Positions 9,685-16,858 of a stretch of DNA of 58,848 bases are shown here, piece by piece. Under the pieces are notes generated by a model that saw nothing but the letters and a program-made list of their open reading frames with translations, searched no databases and was not told where the DNA came from. Position 1 is the stretch's first letter, and every line of letters starts with the position of its first letter. Source of the DNA: Microtetraspora sp. NBRC 16547. GTDB lineage: Bacteria > Actinomycetota > Actinomycetes > Streptosporangiales > Streptosporangiaceae. A program made the translations under genes and the position numbers. The stretch is taken from positions 1-58,848 of the forward strand of contig NZ_BSSE01000037.1 in NCBI RefSeq assembly GCF_030268965.1, written 5' to 3'.

Positions 9685-10609
9685 AGTGCACCCACCTGCG
9701 CTGGAGCCGGAACTGCACCATGGTGAGCGCGAGCACCAGCACGAACAGCACCCACGCGATGGCCGAGGCGTAGCCCATCTGGAAGAACTGGAAGCCCTGC
9801 CGGTAGAGGTGGAGCACGGTCAGCTCGCTCGCCCCGTGCGGACCGCCGTCGGTCATCACGAAGACCTGCTCGAACGACTGCAGCGTCTCGATCGAGGTGA
9901 GCACCAGCACCAGGAACGTGGTGCCGGAGACGCCGGGCAGCGTGATGTAGCGGAACCGGTTCCACGCCGACGCGCCGTCGATCTTCGCCGCCTCGTAGCG
10001 CTCCTCCGGGATGGCCTGGAGGCCCGCGAGGAAGAGCACCATCATGTAGCCGACGCCCTTCCACACCGCCACCGCCGCGAGCGTGGGGATGACCAGCGCC
10101 GGGTCCTGCAGCCAGTTCTCGGCCGGCAGCCCGAAGAAGTCGAGCACCTGGTTGGCGATGCCGGTCTGCGGGTTGAAGACCGCGTCGGCGACGTACGCGA
10201 CCACGACCCACGAGGAGACGACGGGGACGAAGTAGGCCGCGCGGAACAGGGCCATGCCGCGCAGCCGCTGGTTGAGCGCGATCGCCAGCGCCAGGGCCAG
10301 GACGGTCTGAGTCGGCACGAACAGCACCGCGAAGTACGCCGTGTTGCCGAGCGTCCGCCAGAAGAGGCCGTCGTTGAACATACGGGCGAAGTTGTCGAAC
10401 CCGACGAACTTCGGCGAGGACACCAGGTCGTAGTCGGTCATGCTGAAGAACAGCGAGGCGAGCAGCGGCCAGGCGGCCAGCGCGACCAGGTGGAGCAGGT
10501 AGGGCGAGGCGAAGGCGACCGCCCAGACCCGCTCCCCCGCATGCCGTTTCCGGGCGGGTGGCCGCCGCTCGGCGGCCACCTTTCCGGCTCGTCCGGTGAG
10601 CACCGTCAC
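9677..10609 (-). CDS. Carbohydrate ABC transporter permease (MalF type)
   Basis: The 310-residue permease starts at a GTG overlapping the SBP stop (GTGA). The much longer frame upstream is only the SBP gene's shadow. About six membrane segments are visible, beginning with WAVAFASPYLLHLVALAAWPLL. The EAA loop is EAAKIDGASAWNRFRYITLPGV, near residues 205-230. It pairs with the MalG-type permease next to it. The arrangement SBP-permease-permease without ATPase is the standard actinomycete CUT1 layout. Confidence 0.9.
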   Translation of the reverse strand: MTVLTGRAGKVAAERRPPARKRHAGERVWAVAFASPYLLHLVALAAWPLLASLFFSMTDYDLVSSPKFVGFDNFARMFNDGLFWRTLGNTAYFAVLFVPTQTVLALALAIALNQRLRGMALFRAAYFVPVVSSWVVVAYVADAVFNPQTGIANQVLDFFGLPAENWLQDPALVIPTLAAVAVWKGVGYMMVLFLAGLQAIPEERYEAAKIDGASAWNRFRYITLPGVSGTTFLVLVLTSIETLQSFEQVFVMTDGGPHGASELTVLHLYRQGFQFFQMGYASAIAWVLFVLVLALTMVQFRLQRRWVHYA

Positions 10610-11895
10610 TGCGGCTGCCCCGCGTAGAAGCGGTCGATGACCTCCTGGGCCTCCTTCTGCCCGGTCGCGAGCGCGGTGTCCACGGGAGAGGCGCCGGACA
10701 GCGCCTCGCCCATCCGCTTGGCCAGGGCCTCGGTGTACTCCGACCACACGGCGTTGACGCCGAGGTCGGTGGCCGCGTCGAGCGAGTCGAGGAAGGCGTG
10801 GCGGTCGGCGGACAGGGCCGCGGCGGCGACCTTCTTGTTGATCGGGATCGCCTCGCCGAGCTCGGCCCACTTGCGCTGCGGGCCCTCCCCGGAGAAGAAG
10901 GTGATCCACTTCCACGCCGCGTCGGCCTGCGCCGCCGAGGCCGACTTGTTGACCACCCACGAGTTGACGATCGCGACGTTGCCGCGGCCGGCCGGGCCCT
11001 TCGGCAGCGGCGCCACCCCGAAGTCGACGCCCGCGCTCGTCGCGGGCAGGGTGCGGGCGTAGATGCCGTACGACATGGCGACGCGGCCGGTGGCGAACAG
11101 CGTGTGCACGACGCCCTTGCCGAGGCCCTCGGTGAAGGCGTAGTCGGGAGCGAACCCGTCCTTGCCCATCGCGCCGAGCATCCAGTCGAGCGCGGCCTTC
11201 GACTGCGAGCTGTCCACGACCACCTTGCGGTTGTCGTCGGTGACGATGTCGCCGCCGAACGCCTTGATGATGGGCCACCAGCTCTCGGTGAAGCCCGGCG
11301 AGTAGGCGCGGAAGCCGTACGTGTCGGGCTTGCCGTCGCCGTTCGTGTCCGTGGTGAGCTTCTTGGCCGCGGCCGCGAGGTCGTCGTAGGTCCAGTCGGC
11401 CGTCGGCTCGGCGACCTTGGCGTCGGCGAACAGCTTCTTGTTGTAGAACAGCACCGGCGTCTGGGCGCCCTGCGGGAATCCGTAGACCCGGCCCTTGGCG
11501 TCCCGGTTCAGCTCGATGCCGGAGTAGTCGGCGGCGTTGACCGTCTTGACCCGGTCGCTCAGGTCGGCGAGGGCGCCCCGGGCGGCGAACTCCTGCACGA
11601 GCACGCCGTCGGACAGCCACACCTGCGGCGCCTGGCCGCCGGCGATCTGGGTGCGCAGCTTCTCGAAGAACTTGACGTACGGCGCGACCTCCAGCTGCAC
11701 CTTGATCGACGGGTTGGCGGCCGTGAACTCCTTGACGAGTTCCCGCATGGTCGTGTCGGCGGGGTCTCCCGCCGCGGCGTAGAAGCCGAGCCGCAGGGTG
11801 ACCGCTCCCGAGTCGTCGGCGGAGCCGCCGCACGCGGCCGTGCCGGCCACGGTGAGGACGGCCACCGCTGCGGCGGCGAGCATGCGCACTCTCAT
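10606..11895 (-). CDS. Sugar-binding lipoprotein of a CUT1 ABC importer
   Basis: The 429-residue extracytoplasmic solute-binding protein (family 1) has a lipoprotein signal peptide with lipobox VAGTAAC (C22). The chosen ATG is preceded by a perfect GGAGG. Family features include LRLGFYAAAGDP, the region LSDGVLVQEFAARG and the C-terminal WKWITFFSGEGPQRKWAE. It captures oligosaccharide for the two following permeases. It begins 62 bp after the regulator stop, so the whole block is probably one transcript starting at the regulator promoter. Confidence 0.9.
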   Translation of the reverse strand: MRVRMLAAAAVAVLTVAGTAACGGSADDSGAVTLRLGFYAAAGDPADTTMRELVKEFTAANPSIKVQLEVAPYVKFFEKLRTQIAGGQAPQVWLSDGVLVQEFAARGALADLSDRVKTVNAADYSGIELNRDAKGRVYGFPQGAQTPVLFYNKKLFADAKVAEPTADWTYDDLAAAAKKLTTDTNGDGKPDTYGFRAYSPGFTESWWPIIKAFGGDIVTDDNRKVVVDSSQSKAALDWMLGAMGKDGFAPDYAFTEGLGKGVVHTLFATGRVAMSYGIYARTLPATSAGVDFGVAPLPKGPAGRGNVAIVNSWVVNKSASAAQADAAWKWITFFSGEGPQRKWAELGEAIPINKKVAAAALSADRHAFLDSLDAATDLGVNAVWSEYTEALAKRMGEALSGASPVDTALATGQKEAQEVIDRFYAGQPQ

Positions 11896-11956
11896 TGGGA
11901 CCTCCAACAGGATGGGGGGAAGGGGGGTGAGGATGACGGCCGGCCGACGGCCGGCG

Positions 11957-13090
11957 TCACAGGGGGACGCGGACCTCGACGAGGCTGCCGGAGGCGGCGC
12001 CACAGGAGGCCCGTACGGCCAGGCGGGGCTGCAGCACGACACGGCAGACGGGGGCGACGGGACCGAGCTCGATCCGGCGGAGCAGGAGCTCCGTGGCCAT
12101 GCGGCCGACCTCCGCCTTGGGCGGCGAGACGGCGGTGAGCGGCACCTCGGACAGGTCGGCGACCTCGTCGTCGTAGGCGACGACGGCGACGTCGTCCGGG
12201 ACGTTCAGGCCGACCCGGCGCAGATAGGGCAGGAGCGCGGTCGCCTCGCGGTCGCCGAGGCACACCACCGCACGGACCTTCTCCGTGACGCAGGAGTTGG
12301 CGAACGCGAGCATGTCGTTGCCGGTCCAGACGGGCTGCCGGGCCACGGCCTCCGGGATCTCCGGCAGTCCGAGGTCGGCGATTGCCTGGCGGTACCCGGC
12401 GAAAACCTGCTCGGACGTGGCGGTGCCGATCCGGCCGAGGTAGCCGATCCGGCCGCGGCCGAGCCCGTTCAGGTGCTGCACCGCGGCGTAGCCACCGCCG
12501 TGCACGTCCGTGCAGACGTAGGAGGTGGGGTCGGCCGGGCGGGGGTCGGCCGGCCTCCGTTCCACCAGCACGTACGGCACGGGCAGCTCCCGCAGCTTGG
12601 CCAGGTGCGCGGCGGGGTCGGCGACGAGGTGCAGGTTGGGCACCAGCAGCAAGCCCGCGACCCCGACGTCGACGAGCTGCTGGATCTGCGCGAGCTCGAC
12701 GCCGGGGTCGTAGTTGGAGCACGCGAGCACGAGCTGGACGCCGGCGGCGGTGGCCGCCCGCTCGATGCCCTGGACGACCTGGGGGAAGTAGTAGGTGTTC
12801 GACGGGACGAGCGCACCGATGAGACGTGGCCGGGCTCCGGTGGTGGCGGAGGCGGTCACGAACGTGCCCGACCCCTGCCGGCGCCGGACGAGTCCCTCCT
12901 CGACCAGGAGGTCGACCGCGCGGCGCACCGTGTTCACGCCGACCGAGTAGGTCTGCGCCAGCTCGGCCTCGGTCGGCAGCCTGCCGCCGACCGGCCAGCG
13001 ACCCTGCACGATCTCCTGCCGCAGGCGTGCGGCCAGGGTGCGGAATCGCCGTCCCCTTGGGAGGGAATTCATTCCATCTGGTGGCTCCAT
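11957..13090 (-). CDS. GntR-type regulator with LacI-like sugar-binding domain
   Basis: The 377-residue protein has a winged HTH of the GntR family (about 15-80, with LPTEAELAQTYSVGVNTVRRAV) fused to a periplasmic-binding-like effector domain (about 88-377). This is the AraR-type architecture and normally gives a ligand-released repressor. I chose the ATG at 13090 because it follows a TTGACA box and a GAGAAG element; an ATG at 13072 is an alternative. One GAATTC-centred palindrome lies over the 13072 start region and another lies upstream of the promoter. Autoregulation and control of the sugar operon, the enolase-superfamily gene and the secreted hydrolase are inferred. Confidence 0.88.
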   Translation of the reverse strand: MEPPDGMNSLPRGRRFRTLAARLRQEIVQGRWPVGGRLPTEAELAQTYSVGVNTVRRAVDLLVEEGLVRRRQGSGTFVTASATTGARPRLIGALVPSNTYYFPQVVQGIERAATAAGVQLVLACSNYDPGVELAQIQQLVDVGVAGLLLVPNLHLVADPAAHLAKLRELPVPYVLVERRPADPRPADPTSYVCTDVHGGGYAAVQHLNGLGRGRIGYLGRIGTATSEQVFAGYRQAIADLGLPEIPEAVARQPVWTGNDMLAFANSCVTEKVRAVVCLGDREATALLPYLRRVGLNVPDDVAVVAYDDEVADLSEVPLTAVSPPKAEVGRMATELLLRRIELGPVAPVCRVVLQPRLAVRASCGAASGSLVEVRVPL

Positions 13091-13174
13091 AACGGGATTC
13101 TTCTCGTCATATGTCCGTAATGTCAACCCTAAATTCACCCCATATTTCGCCGCCAAAAGGAATGAATTCGTCCC
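13060..13174. promoter_or_regulatory. Promoter and two operators of the regulator/sugar operon
   Basis: GGAGGGAATTCATTCC (13060-13075) and GGAATGAATTCGTCCC (13159-13174) match the inferred operator at 14 of 16 positions each. Centres are 99 bp apart. Between them, on the minus strand, TTGACA (13126-13121) is a good -35 hexamer; I see no convincing -10. The upstream site would flank the promoter and the downstream site lies in the beginning of the regulator gene. This pair suits repression by looping. Confidence 0.7.
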
Positions 13175-13189
13175 AATAACCGCACGGGA

Positions 13190-13325
13190 AAGGGCCGCCT
13201 CCGGCAGGGAGGCGGCCCTTCGGCGGGCACGGGTCACCGGCGGACGGTCAGGTCCGCACGGGCCCCAGGTGGCGACCCCAGGTCATGGCCCCAGGTCGCG
13301 GCCTCACGGCACGGTGAGGCCGCGA
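13190..13325 (-). terminator. Two strong hairpins after the secreted hydrolase gene
   Basis: TCGCGGCCTCAC (13296-13307) pairs with 13314-13325 (12 bp, 6-nt loop) directly after the hydrolase stop. AAGGGCCGCCTCC (13190-13202) pairs with 13208-13220 (13 bp, 5-nt loop). Three copies of CCCCAGGT lie between them (from 13263 to about 13296). The pair probably ends hydrolase transcription and insulates the regulator promoter. Confidence 0.7.
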
Positions 13326-13333
13326 GAGGCGGA

Positions 13334-15541
13334 TCACCAGCGGGCGGTGACGTCCTTGCCCTGGTCGTAGGCGCCGGCCCAGTAGCGGCCGGGAGCGGTC
13401 AGGCGGTGACCGGCGAAGCCGACCTCGCCCGTCGGCTGCTTCAACGCCTCGGACGTCGCGGTGGCCCAGCCGTCGGCGCCCGCCGTCACCGTCACGTAGC
13501 GCCCCGCGGAGAAGGTGAACCGCCCGCGCACCGTGGCGGCCACCGGCTGCCCGGTCTCCTTGTCCACGACGCGCAGCCGTACCCGCGCGGCACCGCCCTC
13601 CAGCGTGACGGCCATCGACTCCACCACCATGGGACGCAGGTCGGTGGTCCCGGTCGTCACGGCGACCGGGTCGGACACGGGGCCGCGGTGCCCTGCCACG
13701 TCCACGGGCACGATTCTGTAGTGATAGGAGGTATTGGGCAGCAGCCCGGCATCGGTGTAGGTCAGGCCACGCGCCTTGCCCGCGAGGGTGCCCGGTCCGG
13801 GCGTGAAGCCCGGATCCGTCGATCTGTGCACCTCATAGAAGTCCACCTCGGTGTCGTCGTACGCCCGACCGTAGGACAGGTCGACCGTGGCATGGTCGAA
13901 CGCGACGGCCTTCGGCGGCGTGCTGACGCCCGTGGGCGGCCCGGAGTCGGCGGGCGGCGCGGGCCACTGCGCCGACGGGCCCCAGATCGTGGGCAGTTCC
14001 CGGTAGGAGTCGTAGTGGTGGAGCGCCACCCCGGCGAAGGCGGCACTGCCCGAGAACGCCTTGTAGACCTTCACCAGCTCCACCTCCATCGCGTCCCTGC
14101 CCTCCTCCCTGAACGTGATGCTGGAGGGGTCGCCGCTGGTCGCGATGTCCAGCGTCTCCACGCCGACCACCACGGAGAGCGGCTTGCCGATGCGCTCGGC
14201 GTAGGCGATCTCGCCCTCGGCCTGCGCGATGATGCCGGCGGAGCCGTCCGCCTGGTCCCGGTAGTCCATGATCGCGATGTAGTCGGTCATGTCCTGGATG
14301 TGTTCGGACATGGTGCGGGTGGTCCCGGCGTACGGGATGTCCGTGCAGCAGGCGGAGGTATCCAGCCACCGGGGCACCGCGGGGCCGAACAGCAGGGGCT
14401 GCCCGGACGCGTCCCGGCGGGCGATCATCGCTCGCAGCGTGTCCAGCCACTGGATCTGCACGTCGGGCTTGGCGCTCCCGAACCAGGGCAGGATGTACGG
14501 CTCGATGTCCACGTTGATCCCGTCGAAGCGCTCCTCGGGCGCCGACGAGAAGTTGTAGTCGAGCACCCGCTCCATCTCCCCGACGGCGCGGTCGCGATAG
14601 CGGGAGAGCGCGCCGAGATAGGGCGGCCGCGTCCCGCCGGCCACCGTGGCGTGCACCTTCATCCCCCGGCGGTGCGCCCAGGCCACGAGGTCGCGCAGTT
14701 CGGGGCGCGCGTCCTCGATCATGTCGCGCCCCGCGTACGTGTCCACGCCCAGGTACATCGTCGATCCGGGCGCGAAAACGGTCTCCAGCAGGCGGCGCGA
14801 CCCGGAGTTGAGCACCAGGTTGTAGGAGGCCTTCTCCCAGATCCACATCGCCCGGTCCTGCTTGTGCGGTACCGGGCGTTCCTTCTTCGCCGCGCCGAGC
14901 GCGACGTACCGGCTGGCCGACCTGGACACGTGGCCGCGCGCGTCGACCGCCTCGGCCTCCAGGCTCGCCATGACGTCGCCGTACTTCGCCGGATTCACCA
15001 GCGCGACGTAGCGCCCGGCACCGCCGGAGGCGCGCTGCCAGGGGCCGCCGTTGACCCGGACCCGCACCGTACGCACGTCCGCGCCGGCGACGTTCACCCG
15101 CACCGGCGTGGGCCGGGTGAGCCGTACCCCGTCGGCGGGCTCGGCGATCGACACCTTCGGCGCCCTGGCCCGCGGGTTGTCCACCCGCAGCGTGAGCGGC
15201 TGCGACCACGTGCCGTACCGCGTCTCCGCGACCGTCGCCTTGGCGTAGACCTCGACCTCGCCGTCCATCGCGCTGGTGTCCAGGTCGTAGGTCCACGTCC
15301 CGGCGTCGTCGGCCTCCGGGTCGCTCACCCTGGCGCGCTCGATCCGCTCGCCGTTCACCACGACGCTCACGTCGTACGCCGCGGTGAAGCGTCCGGCGAG
15401 CCGGATGACGCCGGGGGCGGCCTCGGAGGAGTCGATCACCACCGACGGCGGCTCCGCCGCGCGGGCGGCGGCCGGGGCGGCCGGCGTGCTCGCCAGGGCG
15501 AGCACGAGCGCGCCGGCGATCCTCAGAAGCCCTACAGGCAT
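13334..15541 (-). CDS. Secreted multidomain glycoside hydrolase, GH18-like barrel
   Basis: The 735-residue exported protein starts at ATG 15541, with GGAGG 8 nt upstream, and has a signal peptide ending near ARAAEP (about residue 30). Two Ig/CBM-like beta domains (about 32-215) precede a TIM barrel (about 228-520). FDGINVDIEPY (339-349) recalls the DxxDxDxE strand of GH18 chitinases but lacks the exact spacing. A fibronectin III domain (about 540-640) and a C-terminal beta module follow. It may cut an extracellular glycan, perhaps GlcNAc-containing, and feed the neighbouring importer and hexosaminidase. Two copies of the local operator precede it. The family is uncertain, and the fold assignment is inference from motif and length. 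Confidence 0.7.
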   Translation of the reverse strand: MPVGLLRIAGALVLALASTPAAPAAARAAEPPSVVIDSSEAAPGVIRLAGRFTAAYDVSVVVNGERIERARVSDPEADDAGTWTYDLDTSAMDGEVEVYAKATVAETRYGTWSQPLTLRVDNPRARAPKVSIAEPADGVRLTRPTPVRVNVAGADVRTVRVRVNGGPWQRASGGAGRYVALVNPAKYGDVMASLEAEAVDARGHVSRSASRYVALGAAKKERPVPHKQDRAMWIWEKASYNLVLNSGSRRLLETVFAPGSTMYLGVDTYAGRDMIEDARPELRDLVAWAHRRGMKVHATVAGGTRPPYLGALSRYRDRAVGEMERVLDYNFSSAPEERFDGINVDIEPYILPWFGSAKPDVQIQWLDTLRAMIARRDASGQPLLFGPAVPRWLDTSACCTDIPYAGTTRTMSEHIQDMTDYIAIMDYRDQADGSAGIIAQAEGEIAYAERIGKPLSVVVGVETLDIATSGDPSSITFREEGRDAMEVELVKVYKAFSGSAAFAGVALHHYDSYRELPTIWGPSAQWPAPPADSGPPTGVSTPPKAVAFDHATVDLSYGRAYDDTEVDFYEVHRSTDPGFTPGPGTLAGKARGLTYTDAGLLPNTSYHYRIVPVDVAGHRGPVSDPVAVTTGTTDLRPMVVESMAVTLEGGAARVRLRVVDKETGQPVAATVRGRFTFSAGRYVTVTAGADGWATATSEALKQPTGEVGFAGHRLTAPGRYWAGAYDQGKDVTARW

Positions 15542-15557
15542 AGAAGCCACCTCCACA

Positions 15558-15662
15558 GGAATGAATTAATGCCGGATTACGAAATATCCAGACATCGGAA
15601 TCCGCGAGATGGCGAAACAATAACCCCGAAAGAATGGGAGAAGAATGGCATGAATTCGCGCC
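15558..15662. promoter_or_regulatory. Two operator palindromes at the secreted hydrolase promoter
   Basis: GGAATGAATTAATGCC (15558-15573) and GGCATGAATTCGCGCC (15647-15662) match the same operator as at 1704-1792 and 13060-13174, and lie between the LacI gene and the hydrolase start. Centres are 89 bp apart, the promoter presumably lying between them. The first site ends 17 bp before the start codon. Confidence 0.65.
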
Positions 15663-15695
15663 CCGTCCTGCCTGGGCGGGAGCGACGCGCGCGGG

Positions 15696-16739
15696 TCAGG
15701 CGTCCCCGGTCGACGCCCGCATCCACAGTTTGGCGGGAAGGATGATCGGCCCCGGCGCCGTCTCACCGTTGAGCCGCGCGATGAGCAGTTCGACCGCGGC
15801 CTTGCCGGAGTCCTCCGGCACGAGATCGAGGGCCGTGATCGCGGGCACGGAGTGGCGGGTCTGCTGCGCGTCCGAGCCGGTCGCGATGAGCAGATCCCGG
15901 GGCACGGAGAAGCCCAGCCGCCGCGCCTCATCGAGGACACCCGCCGCGTGCCGGCCCGTCTGGCAGTAGATCGCGTCCGGCCGCGGGCGCTTCCCCGCCA
16001 GGAACCTCCGGGCGGCGTCACGGCCGCCGTCCTCGCCGTCCGCCTCGGGGATGTGCAGCACCCGCGTCGGCATGTCGTGGCGTCGTGCCCACGACCGGTA
16101 GGCCCGCTCGGAGTCGACGTTCCACGCGTTGTCGTCCGTACCGGCCAGGAGGGCGACGCGTTCGGCGCCGCGTGATCGCAGCAGGTCGAGGACGCGTTGC
16201 GTCTCGTACGTGTCGTCCGGCCCGACCCAGTCGGTGAAGTCCGGCCGCCCCGGGTCGCGGCCGACGGAGACGACCGGCACGCCGGCGTCGAGCAGCCGGG
16301 TGAGGACCGGGTCGTCGCGCACCGGATCGCCGATGACGTAGCCGTCCACCCCGTGGGCGAACTGGGTGATGTCCGAACGGGTCGGGTCCGGCACGAGCAT
16401 GAGCCCGAGGCCGTGGTCGAGCGCTGTCACCGCGGCGGCGCCGGCGAACCGCATGAAGTAGTCCACACCCGCGGGCAGGTACGACCCGATCGCGTCGAGC
16501 GGGCGCATGTCGAGCCCGAGGACGCCGGTGCGCCCGCGGCGCAGCCCGCGCGCCATGGGGTGCGCGCGGTAGGCCAGGCGGTCGGCGACGGCGAGGACGC
16601 GCCGCCGCGTGGCTTCCGAGGCGGTTCCCTTGCCGTTCAGCACGTGGGACACCGTCGTGACGGAGACGCCGGCCTCACGCGCGACGTCGCGGATCGTCGC
16701 ACGGCCGGGTGTTGATCCCTGCTCGGACATACGCATCAT
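15696..16739 (-). CDS. LacI-family transcriptional repressor
   Basis: The 347-residue protein has an N-terminal LacI helix-turn-helix (TIRDVAREAGVSVTTVSHVLNGKG, about 14-37) with the hinge helix ATRRRVLAVADRLAYRAHPMARGLR. An effector-binding domain (about 70-345) ends in the typical LPAKLWMRAST. The ATG at 16739 is chosen; ATGs at 16733 and 16730 are alternatives and no clear RBS is visible. It is divergent from the Dpp-type operon. The AAAACGTTTT palindrome in the shared intergenic region is its likely operator, so it probably represses the peptide importer and itself. Effector unknown. Confidence 0.88.
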   Translation of the reverse strand: MMRMSEQGSTPGRATIRDVAREAGVSVTTVSHVLNGKGTASEATRRRVLAVADRLAYRAHPMARGLRRGRTGVLGLDMRPLDAIGSYLPAGVDYFMRFAGAAAVTALDHGLGLMLVPDPTRSDITQFAHGVDGYVIGDPVRDDPVLTRLLDAGVPVVSVGRDPGRPDFTDWVGPDDTYETQRVLDLLRSRGAERVALLAGTDDNAWNVDSERAYRSWARRHDMPTRVLHIPEADGEDGGRDAARRFLAGKRPRPDAIYCQTGRHAAGVLDEARRLGFSVPRDLLIATGSDAQQTRHSVPAITALDLVPEDSGKAAVELLIARLNGETAPGPIILPAKLWMRASTGDA

Positions 16740-16749
16740 CGTAGGACAC

Positions 16750-16772
16750 AAAACCTTTTACTAAAACGTTTT
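16750..16772. promoter_or_regulatory. LacI-type operator pair
   Basis: AAAACGTTTT (16763-16772) is a perfect palindrome with the central CG that LacI proteins prefer. AAAACCTTTT (16750-16759) is a near copy 13 bp away. They lie between the divergent LacI and solute-binding protein genes. Confidence 0.7.
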
Positions 16773-16858
16773 GTCATGTATGGTCACTGCCTACCACGCC
16801 CCGGGCCTGCCCAAATAGCGCCCGAAGGGATCCAACCCCCCGCAGTTCGGAGGACGAG

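Noticed and set aside
3604-15541. Standard GlcNAc (nag) catabolic operon
   Set aside because: The hexosaminidase suggests it, but no NagA, NagB or kinase gene is present, so I did not use nag symbols.
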